A stretch of DNA of 64,000 nt, from contig CP071065.1 in NCBI GenBank assembly GCA_017164015.1, positions 3,573,918 through 3,637,917 on the forward strand, read 5' to 3'. The notes below the pieces were generated by a model, which saw only the letters and a list, made by a program, of their open reading frames with translations, did not search any database and was not told where the DNA came from. A program made the translations under genes and the position numbers. Origin of the DNA: Nostoc sp. UHCC 0702 (GTDB taxonomy: Bacteria > Cyanobacteriota > Cyanobacteriia > Cyanobacteriales > Nostocaceae). Below, piece by piece: positions 51,001-63,000 of the stretch. Position 1 is the first letter of the stretch, and every line of letters begins with the position of its first letter.

Positions 51001-54000
51001 GACAGCACTAGTAATTTTGCTCTGATTAAGGCTGAACTAGACAGGTCAAATGGTTCAATTGCTTGTTGTCGGGCTAATTGCTTAGCAGCTATTTCTTGTT
51101 CGCTTACTTCGGCTTGCGAGAGTACAAGGGTGGATAAATGCTGCAAGTCAACAACTTTAACTGTCCAATTTGTTGTTGTATGAATGATTTGTGAAGCTTT
51201 CCCATCTACTGCGATGAAGTTGGTGCGTAATGCTTCGTGGCGATAAATAATTTCACTTAAGCTTTGTTCTAAGGCTGCAATATTCAGATTTCCTTGCAAA
51301 CGCAAAGCAAAAGGAATATTGTATAAAGCACTGTTCGGCTCTAACTGATCTAAAAACCATAGGCGCTGTTGAGCAAATGACAGGGGTAGCTCTGCATTCT
51401 CTGCCCGCCTTAATATCGGTGGTACGGAAAGTTCTAGGTTTTGTTGCTGTAACTGCTGTATTGATTGCGCTAATTGAGCAATTGTCGCTTCTGCAAACAA
51501 GCTTTGCAAGGGTAATTCTACTTTGAAAAGAGTGCGGATGCGGGATACCACTTGCGTTGCTAGTAGCGAATGTCCTCCCAACGTAAAGAAGTTATCATGA
51601 ATACCTACACGCTCTACTTTCAGTACTTGTGTCCAAACAAGCGCCAGCATTTCTTCAATTGGGGTGCGCGGTGCAACAAATTTGTCAGATACTTCACTAC
51701 TTGGTTCTGGTGCTGGTAGGGCGCGACGGTCTACTTTGCCGCTGGAAGTCAGCGGTAAGGACTCTAAGAATACTATTGCACTGGGTATCATGTAGTCTGG
51801 TAACTTTTCATTGAGGAAGTTACGCACAAAGCTGACTGTGGGTGTCACCTGTGGATGGGGAACGATGTAGGCGACTAGACGCTTGTCGCCCGTGATATCT
51901 TCTTGAGCAATGACACAACATGCTTGCACATCCGGTAGCTGACTTACTACTGCCTCGATTTCACCCAATTCAATGCGGAATCCCCGGATTTTCACTTGGT
52001 TATCAATGCGTCCCAGGTATTCAATATTGCCATCGCTCAAATAACGTGCCTTGTCTCCAGTCTTATATAATTTTGACAAGTGACTTTCGATAAACGAATT
52101 GTCAAAGGGGTTAGGGATGAACTTTTCAAGTGTTAACTCACTTCGGTTGAGGTAGCCTCTTGCTAACCCAACACCGCCAATGTGCAATTCTCCTGGTACG
52201 CCTACAGGTACTGGTTGTAAGTTTTGGTCTAATATATAAATCTGGGTATTGGCGATCGCTCGTCCAATAGGTACGGTCTTCAAATTGCTCTGTGGTTGGC
52301 ATTGCCAGTAGGTGACATCTATTGCTGCTTCTGTGGGGCCGTAGAGATTATGCAATTGACACCCTAAACGAGCAAAAAAGCGTTCTTGAAGTTCTTTTGT
52401 CAGTGCTTCGCCACTACAGATGACTCGCTTCAAGCTACTGCAACTTTCTAAACCTTGTTCTTCTAAGAAAACCTGGAGCATGGAAGGCACAAAATGCACA
52501 TGAGTCACCTGATGCTCTTGTATTACCTTCACCAAGTAACTACTATCTTTATGCCCACCTGGAGTAGCTACTACTAAACGCGCTCCTGTTAATAATGGCC
52601 AGAAAAACTCCCAAACTGACACGTCGAAGCTAAAAGGAGTTTTCTGTAAAATGCAATCTACTGCTGTTAATTCATAGGCTTGTTGCATCCACAACAGGCG
52701 ATTACAAATCCCTCGGTGGGTATTTAGCGCTCCTTTGGGCTTTCCGGTTGAACCACTAGTGTAAATCACATAAGCCAAGTTAGTAGCTTCTACACCAGTA
52801 ATTGGATTATCCTGACTCGACTCAGAAATCAACTGCCAGTCAGTATCTAAGCAAACAACTTGTGCAGTATGTTCAGGTAATCTCTCTACTAGATGTTCTT
52901 GAGTCAGCAATACGGAAAGTTGAGCATCTTCAAGCATAAAGCTTAAACGCTCAGTTGGATACTCAGGGTCAAGTGGCACATAAGCACCACCCGCCTTGAG
53001 AATGCCCAACAGTCCTACTACCATTTCAATAGAACGCTCTACACATATCCCCACCAGCACATCTGGCCTCACTCCTAATGAGCGCAAGTAATGCGCCAAC
53101 TGGTTAGCGCGACTATTTAACTCGCCATAAGTCAGTTGTTCATTTCCATACACCACTGCCACAGCGTTGGGGGTACGCTGAACCTGCTCCTCAAACAATT
53201 GATGGATACACTTATCCTGGGGATAGTCTACTTGAGTCTCATTCCATTCAACTAATAACTGTTGTTTCTCAGATTCTGTCAACAACGACAATTGGTTAAT
53301 TCTCTGCTGTGGATTTGCCACAATTGCCTCTAGCAGCGTCACAAAATGAAGATTCATCCGCTCAATGGTGCTGCTATCAAACAAATCACTGTTGTACTCC
53401 CACCATCCCAGTAGTCCAGTGGCAGTATTCTCCATTGTCAAGGTCAGATCAAACTTGGCTGTGGCGGTTTCTATTGGCAATGAACTCACATCTAACCCAG
53501 TCAACTCTATTTCTGACATGGGTGTATTCTGGAGGACAAACATCACCTGGAACAATGGTGTATGACTGAGATCCCGTTCTGGCTGCAATGCTTCCACCAA
53601 CATTTCAAATGGTAAATCTTGATGAGCATATGCAGATATTGCCATCGACCGTATCCGCAATAGTAATTCATTGAAGCTGGGATCTCCCGACAGATCTGTG
53701 CGTAAAACTAATGTGTTGACAAAAAAGCCTATTAATGCTTCTAATTCAGTGCGATCGCGGTTGGCAATAGGAGACCCCACCAAAATGTCTGATTGTCCCG
53801 TGTAGCGATACAGCAATGTATTATAAGCTGCCAACAGTGTCATAAAGAGGGTACAACTTTGCTCTTGGCTCAGTTTTACCAATCTATTAGTTAACTCAAC
53901 TGAGAGTGCAAACTCTTGATGTGCGCCAGTGAAAGTTTGCACAGCTGGTCTTGGTCGGTCTGTAGGCAGCGACAATAAAGTTGGTGCGTCTTGGAGTTGT

Positions 54001-57000
54001 TGTTGCCAGTAAGTCAATTGGCTTTGTTGCACATCTCCTTGCAACCAGTTTCTTTGCCATAGTGCGAAATCTGCATACTGAATCGGCAGTGGAGTTAACG
54101 GTGAGAGTTGACCTATTGAATAAGCATTGTATAGTGCTGCTAATTCTTGCACAAATACACCTATTGACCAAGCATCAGAGACAACATGGTGCATACACAC
54201 TAACAAGACATGTTCTGTCTCATTCAGCACTACTAATGTGGCCCTGATTAATGCTTCACTTGCCAGGTCAAAAGATTGAAGAGCTTGTTGTTGTGCTAAT
54301 TGCTCTGTGGCTATTTCTTGTTCACCCGTTGGCAGATTTTGCCACTCCAGAACTGAGACTGTCCAATTCGTTTGTGTTTGAATGATTTGAGAAGGATTTC
54401 CATCTACTGTGACGAAATTGGTGCGTAAGGCTTCGTGGCGATGAATTATTTCAATTAAGCTTTGTTCTAAGGCTGCTTGATTGAGGTTTCCTAATAGGCG
54501 CAAAGCTAAGGGTATGTTGTATAAGGCACTGTTTGGATCTAATTGGTCTAAAAACCACAATCTTGTTTGAGCAAATGACAGTGGTAAGTCTGCATTCTCT
54601 GCCCGCCTTAAGATAGGCGGTACAGACAATTCTAAGTTTTGTTGTTGTAACTGCTCAATGAGATGTGCTAATTCAGCAACTGTCGGTTTTGCAAACAACT
54701 CACGCAATGGTAGTTCCACTTTAAAAATGTTGCGGATGCGTGAAACCAATTGCGTTGCTAGTAGTGACTGTCCCCCTAGTTCAAAGAAGTTATCATGTAT
54801 ACCTACACGCTCTACAGAAAGCACTTGCGCCCAAACAAGTGCTAACAGTTCTTCAATTGGAGTGCGTGGGGCTACATATTTGTCTAAGTTACTGCAAAGT
54901 AAATCCGGTGTCGGCAAAGCGCGGCGGTCAACTTTGCCGCTAGGAGTTAGTGGCAAGGACTCCAAGATCACAAAAGCATTTGGCACCATGTACTCTGGCA
55001 GCTTTTCTTTCAGGAAGCTACGCAGAACGCTTGTTGTGGGTATAGAGTCTTTCTGTGCTACCACGTAAGCTACTAGGCGTTTATCACCAGCGATATCTTC
55101 GCGGACAATCACACAACATCCCTGCACATCCTGATACTGGCTCAGTACTGCTTCAACTTCTCCCAATTCAATACGGAAGCCTCGCACCTTCACCTGATTA
55201 TCAATGCGTCCCAAAAATTCAATGTTGCCATCCGGTAAATACCTTGTTAAATCCCCTGTTTTATACAAGCGAGAATCAGGGTCAGTGCTAAAGGGATTTT
55301 GGATAAATCTTTCACGTGTTAACTGTGGACGGTTGAGGTAGCCCCGCGCCAAAGCTACACCACCAATGTATAATTCTCCTGGTACACCCACGGCTACAGG
55401 CTGTAAATATTTATCCAAGATGTACATTTGGGTGTTGGCAATGGGACGACCAATGGGAGGCAGTAGCGGCCATGTTTCTACTGAATTACTCAGAGTAAAA
55501 GTGGTGACTACATGGCTTTCTGATGGCCCGTAATGATTGTGCAGAGTACAATTATTAGTTAGTTTGCTCAACCAGTGAGAAATCGCCGGAGTAATTTGCA
55601 ATTGTTCCCCAGCAGTAATGATTTGTTGCAAATGAGTATTAACTAATTCATTGCCAACAGCAACTTCAGCTAGTTGCTGTAAGCCAACAAAGGGAATAAA
55701 CAGTCTTTGTATTGCTTTGTCTTCCAATAAAGCTAACAAAGCTGATGCATCTCGGCGTAATTCCTCCGTAATTAAGACTAATGTACCGCCAGAATGCCAA
55801 GTAGAGAACATTTCCTGAAACGAGGCATCAAAGCTCAGAGGAGAAAATTGTAGAGTTTTTGTTCCACTAGCAACTTTGAGATTTTCTACATGCCATTCGA
55901 TTAAATTGCCAAGAGCAACCTGACTCATGGCTACACCTTTAGGTTGACCTGTAGAACCACTTGTGTAAATTACATAACCCAAATTCGTGGCTTGTACACC
56001 AGAGATGAGATTGTCTTGACTGAACTGAGAAATCAGTTGAGCGTCTGTATCCAACAACACTTGGTGTGCTTGATGTTGGGGCAGTTTATCAAGGAGTGAA
56101 TGTTGGGTTAGCAGTACTTGAATTTGAGCGTCAAGAACCATGAAACTCAGGCGTTCAGTCGGATACTCTGGGTCAAGTGGCAGGTATGCACCACCTGCTT
56201 TAAGAATTCCTAACAGTCCCACAATCATCTCTATTGAACGCTCAACACAAATGCCTACCAACACATCGGCTTTCACTCCCAAAGACTTCAGGTAGTGCGC
56301 CAACTGATTTGCACGACAGTTCAATTGATAGTAAGTAAGTTGCTGATTGCCAAACTCCACTGCCACAGCATCGGGTGTACGCTGTACTTGTGACTCAAAT
56401 AACTGATGCAGACATTTATCAAAGGGATATTCTACTGCTGTCTGGTTCCACTCTACTAAAAGTTGATGACGCTCTTCTAAAGAAATTACAGAGTGTGACT
56501 CGTAACGTCCTTGTGGCTCGTTCGCCATTGCCAAAAGAACTGAGTGGTAATAATCACTAATCCTGCTGATTTGTTCGGAGCGTAACTCACGAGGATTGTA
56601 GGTTAAATTGAATGCTATCTCAGACGAGGTAGGACTGAGGCTGAATTCAGCAAGAAAAGTAAAGTTTGTTTGATCAAAAAACTTCCCACCTAGCAACTGC
56701 AAATTATCCAGTCCCATTACCTGTTCGTAGACGTGGAAATGGGTGAAATTAAACGCTGTCTCAAACAGAGATTCACCACCCAAATTCTTCTGAATTTCCG
56801 CCAAAGGATAGCGACGGTGTGGCAACATTTCTCGTTCTGCGGCAAACACTTGTCGTACTAGGTCTATCCAAGTGCCACCAGAAAATTGCAGGCGCAATGG
56901 TAATGTATTCAGGAATAGTCCCAGAACTCGTTCACCATCTTCAAGCTCTGGTCGTCCGTTAGCTACTACACCAGTGACTATATCCTCTTCACCACTGAGG

Positions 57001-60000
57001 AAATTTAATACTCGTAGATGGGCAGCCAACAGCACATTCTTAAGTGGAACTTCTGCGGACTGAGCCAGTTGTTTTAAGCCTGCAAAAATCTCAGGGGATA
57101 AAGTTACCTCTTCCGTACCAATTTCTGGAACGCTGCTATTTTGCGGCACACTAGACCAGCGGGGTAATTTGGTGAAAGTGCTGTCTTTTAACTTTTCACT
57201 CCAGTATTGCTGAGTTTGGGATGAAGCGATCGCTTGTTGCTCTAAAGCTACAAAATCCCGGTAGCCAATACTCAATTGTGGCGATACGTAATCGATTTCG
57301 TCTAAAAGCGATACATAGCGATTCAGCAAATCGCTCATCATCGAGGCCACACTCCACCCATCAAGAATGGCATGGTGGAAGCTCACAGTCAGATTAAATG
57401 TCTGCGGTGTGCGGCGATGCACAAAAAAGCGCAATAAGGGAGGATGAGTCCAATCAAAATGCCGTTTCTTTTCTACTTCAAACCAAGCAGTTAAGGCATC
57501 TTCTTGCTCAAAATCATGCAAATGACACCAATCTTCCACCTGCAAGGGAATCTCAACTTGCTGATGAACCAGTTGCAAGGGAATACTGAACTTACTAATT
57601 TCAAACGAAGTCCGCAGTACAGCATGATCATTGACTAAATCTTGAACAGCAACCTGTAAAAGTTGAACATCAAGCGGAGTTTGCAGGTGGTAACTGAAAA
57701 TGTCGTGATAGACGGGACTATCTTGGTTGTATTCACTGTGGTAAATCATTCCCATTTGCAGCATCGCCAAGGGATAGGCATCCTCTACACCATCAGGTAG
57801 CTGCTGTTTGTCTGCTTGGGAAATCAGACTGAATGGTTGAATTAATTCTAATTTTGTGGTATCATCTTGTGTTCTCAGTTCTTGGACTAGCTCGTGAATT
57901 GTCTGATGTTGGAATAACTGTGCAACAGACAAACTCAAACCTTGTGCTTTAGCAGCAGACAGCACTTGAATACTACGAATAGAATCGCCACCTAATCCAA
58001 AGAAGTTATCATTAATACCCACTCGTTCAACACTGAGAACATTCGCCCAGATAGCGGCTAATATTTTCTCTTCTCTTGTGCTAGGCGCGACAAAAACATC
58101 TTCTAGTTCTGGTCTTGCATTGTCAGGTTCAGGCAAAGCGCGCCGGTCTATCTTACCATTTGCTGTCAGTGGTAGAGCTTCTAACAGTACAAAAGCACTT
58201 GGCACCATGTAACTTGGCAGTTGGTTGACGAGGAAGCGACGTAATTCTGCGGATGAGGGAGATTCTTCTGTCTTCGACACTACGTAAGCAACTAAACGTT
58301 TATCCCCTGGTTCATCTTCCCGCACCACTATCACACTTTCCCAAACAGCTGGGTGAGAAGCTAGTAATGCCTCAATTTCTCCCAACTCAATGCGGAAACC
58401 GCGAATTTTGACTTGGTTGTCAATTCGTCCTAAATACTCTAACTCGCCATTAGGCAAATAACGTGCTAAATCACCTGTTTTGTAAAGGCGATCGCATCTG
58501 TCCCCTCTCTTCCCCTGTGCCCCTGCACCCCTGCTTCCTAGAAAGGGATGAGAAATAAACCTTTGTGCTGTCAGTTCCGGACGGTTGAGATAACCACGCG
58601 CCACCCCTGACCCACCAACGTACATCTCGCCAGTAACTCCAATGGGCACTAGCTGTAAATGTTCATCTAGCAGATATACTTGTAAGTCGGGAATGGGACG
58701 ACCAATCACACTGGCATTGCTATCCAAATCGGCTTTGGTCAAGGGGCGATAAGTGACGTGTACGGTAGTTTCGGTGATCCCGTACATATTCACTAGTTGA
58801 GGTCGCTGGTCGCCGTGGCGTTCAAACCAAGGCTGTAAACTCTTGATTTCTAAAGCTTCTCCACCAAAAATTACCAGGCGGAGGTTCAAATTGCCAGCAG
58901 TTGTTAGTGACTGTTCTGCTTGAATTAGCTGGCGGAAGGCGGAAGGTGTTTGATTGAGAATTGTAACTTGCTGTTGAGCTAATAACTCATAGAATAATTC
59001 AGGCGATCGCGTCACCAAATACGGCACTACTACTAGTCGTCCACCATACAGCAATGCACCCCAAATTTCCCATACAGAGAAATCGAAGGCGTAAGAATGG
59101 AACAGTGTCCACACATCATCAGAATTGAAGTGATACGAAGAGTCTGTGGCTGCAAATAGACGTGCTACATTGGAATGGTTGACTAAAGTGCCCTTCGGTT
59201 GACCTGTTGAACCGGAGGTGTAGATGACATAAGCTAAGGTGTCGGTTGTAGAACCAGTAACAGGATTATCTTTACTTTCCTTAGATATGTCTTCCCAGTT
59301 TTGATCTAAGGAGACGACACGGGCGTTATGTTCTGGTAAAATATTCAGCCATTTTTCTTGAGTCAACAGGACTGATACTTGTGAATCATTGAGCATATAT
59401 GCCAAACGCTCACTCGGATAGTCTGGGTCAAGTGGCACATAAGCCCCGCCTGCTTTGAGAATTCCCAAGATTCCCACAAGCATTAAGAGTGAGCGTTCTA
59501 CACATATCCCCACCAACGTATCTGCTTCTACTCCCAAGGAGCGCAAGTAATGAGCTAACTGGTTAGCACGGCTATTCAACTCGCCATAAGTCAGTTGTTG
59601 ATTTTCAAATACAACTGCTACTGCATTGGGGGTACGCTCTACCTGCTCCTCAAACAATTGATGGATACATTTATCCTGAGAATAAACGGCTTGAGTGTTG
59701 TTCCATTCAACTAATAGCTGTTGAAGCTCCCCTGGTGTCAGCAGTGGTAATTGAGAAATTCGCTCTTGTGGGTTACTAACAATACTTTCCAGCAATGCTA
59801 CAAAATGCCCAGTCATCCGCTCAATTGTAGCCGCATCAAATAAATCAGTGTTATATTCCCAGACACCGACAATTCCAGTGGCGGTGTTCTCCATTAATAA
59901 AGACAAATCAAACTTTGCTGTTGCGGTGTCTGCAATCAATGGAGTGACATTTAACCCAGTCAACTCTACACCAGACATAGGTGCATTCTCAAGTGCAAAT

Positions 60001-63000
60001 ATCACTTGGAACAGTGGTGTATGGCTGAGGTCTCGTTGTGGCTGCAATGCTTCCACCAGCATTTCAAATGGCAAATTCTGATGAGCATAGGCATCCATTG
60101 CCATTTCTCGAACGCGAGTCAGTAATTCACTAAAGCTGGGATTACCTGCCAAGTTGGTACGCATGACTAAGGTATTGACAAAAAAGCCAATTAACCCTTC
60201 TATTTCGCTGCGATCGCGGTTGGCGATGGGAGACCCTACCAAAATGTCTGCTTGTCCTGTGTAGCGGTAAAGTAGGATATCATAAGCAGCCAAAAGTGTC
60301 ATGAAGAGGGTACAACCTTGCTCTTGGCTCAGTTTTCTCAGTTTATTACTTAACTCAACTGAGAGTGCAAACTCCAGATTTGCGCCAGCAAAAGTTTGTA
60401 CAGCAGGTCTTGGTCTATCTGTGCGTAATGGCAAAAATGTCGGTGCGCCTTGCAGTTGCTGTTGCCAGTAACTCAGTTGGCTTTGCAGTACATTTTCTTG
60501 CAACCAGTTTCTTTGCCAAATGGCGAAATCTGCGTACTGTATCGGCAGTGGTGCTAACGGTGTTCGCGTAGCGTCTCGTAGAGAGGCTTGACCTATTGCA
60601 TAAGCATTGTACAATGTTGTTAATTCTGCAATCAATACACCTATTGACCAACCATCAGAGACAATATGGTGCATACACACTAACAATATGTGTTCTGTCT
60701 CTGAAAGTACTACTAATGTTCCTCTAACTAGGGCTGCATTAGACAGGTCAAATGGTGCGATCGCTTGTTGTTGCACTAATTGCTGAGCAGCTATTTCTTT
60801 TTCGTTGCTCGATAAATGCTGCAAGTCAACAACTGATAATGTCCAATTCGTTGCTGCGTGAATGATTTGTGAAGCTTTTCCAGCTACTGCGATGAAATTG
60901 GTGCGTAATGCTTCGTGACGATGAATTATTTCAATTAAGCTTTGTTCTAATACTGCAACATTGAGATTACCTACCAGACGCAAAACCATCGGCATGTTGT
61001 ATAATGCGCTGTTTGGCTGTAACTGATCTATAAACCATAACCTTGTTTGAGCATAAGATAGTGGTAGTTCTGCGTTCTCTGCTCTTGGTAATATCGGTGG
61101 TGCGGACAACTCTAAGTTTTGCTCTTGTAACCGTTGAATGTTGAGTGACAATTGAGCAATTGTTGGTGCAGCAAAGAAGCTGCTTAACGGGAGTTCCACT
61201 TTCAAGCTGGTACGCACACGGGAAACCACTTGTGTTGCTAATAGCGAGTGCCCTCCCAACGTAAAGAAGTTATCATGAATACCTACACGCTCTACTTTCA
61301 GTACTTGTGTCCAAACAAGCGCCAGGATTTCTTCAATTGGAGTGCGCGGTGCAACAAATTTGTCAGATACTTCACTACTTGGTTCTGGTGCTGGTAGGGC
61401 GCGACGGTCTACTTTGCCGCTGGAAGTCAGCGGTAAGGACTCTAAGAATACTATTGCACTAGGTATCATGTAGTCTGGTAACTTTTCATTGAGGAAGTTA
61501 CGCACAAAGCTGACTGTGGGTGTACTTCGACTTACCTCGACTTCGCTCGGTACAAGTCGCTCAGTACGAGTCACCTGTGGGTGCGGTACGATGTAGGCGA
61601 CTAGACGCTTATCGCCCGTGATATCTTCTTGAGCAATGACACAACATGCTTGCACATCCGGTAGCTGACTTACTACTGCCTCGATTTCACCCAATTCAAT
61701 GCGGAATCCCCGGATTTTCACTTGGTTATCAATGCGTCCCAGGTATTCAATATTGCCATCGCTCAAATAACGTGCCTTGTCTCCAGTCTTATATAATTTT
61801 GACAAGTGACTTTCGATAAGCGAATTGTCAAAGGGGTTAGGGATGAACTTTTCAAGTGTTAACTCACTTCGGTTGAGGTAGCCTCTTGCTAACCCAACAC
61901 CGCCAATGTGCAATTCTCCTGGCACACCCACAGGTACTGGTTGTAAGTTTTGGTCTAATATATAAATCTGGGTATTGGCGATCGCTCGTCCAATAGGTAC
62001 GGTCTTCAAATTGCTCTGTGGTTGGCATTGCCAGTAGGTGACATCTATTGCTGCTTCTGTGGGGCCGTAGAGATTATGCAATTGACACCCTAAACGAGCA
62101 AAAAAGCGTTCTTGAAGTTCTTTTGTCAGTGCTTCGCCACTACAGATGACTCGCTTCAAGCTACTGCAACTTTCTAAACCTTGTTCTTCTAAGAAAACCT
62201 GGAGCATGGAAGGCACAAAATGCACATGAGTCACCTGATGCTCTTGTATTACCTTCACCAAGTAACTACTATCTTTATGCCCACCTGGAGTAGCTACTAC
62301 TAAACGCGCTCCTGTTAATAATGGCCAGAAAAACTCCCAAACTGACACGTCGAAGCTAAAAGGAGTTTTCTGTAAAATGCAATCTACTGCTGTTAATTCA
62401 TAGGCTTGTTGCATCCACAACAGGCGATTACAAATCCCTCGGTGGGTATTTAGCGCTCCTTTGGGCTTTCCGGTTGAACCACTAGTGTAAATCACATAAG
62501 CCAAGTTAGTAGCTTCTACACCAGTAATTGGATTATCCTGACTCGACTCAGAAATCAACTGCCAGTCAGTATCTAAGCAAACAACTTGTGCAGTATGTTC
62601 AGGTAATCTCTCTACTAGATGTTCTTGAGTCAGCAATACGGAAAGTTGAGCATCTTCAAGCATAAAGCTTAAACGCTCAATTGGATACTCAGGGTCAAGT
62701 GGCACATAAGCACCACCCGCTTTGAGAATCCCCAACAGTCCTACTACCATTTCAACAGAACGCTCTACACATATCCCCACCAGCACATCGGCTCCCACTC
62801 CCAATGAACGCAAGTAGTTTGCTAATTGGTTGGCACGAGAATTCAACTCGTTATAAGTTAGTTGTTGGTCTTCAAAAACAACTGCTACTGCATTTGGAGT
62901 CCTCAAAGACTGCTCTTCAAACAACTGATGGATACACTTATCAATTGGATAGTCTATGCTTGTATCATTCCACTCAACTAATAACTGCCGTTTCTCAGAT

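Larger units (their letters stand above)
57870..61125 (-). other. NRPS module 2: C(LCL) - A(Thr) - PCP
   Basis: C domain HHIVSDG near 60660, with a 21-bp in-frame repeat insertion at 60563-60583. The A domain (about 58130-59660) has code D-F-W-N-I-G-M-V-H, a standard Thr code. Another repeat insertion sits at 58487-58542 in the loop before LYKTGD. PCP GGDSIRS, serine at 57981-57983. The C domain after it is of the modified-amino-acid type, suggesting Thr becomes dehydrobutyrine. Confidence 0.88.
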
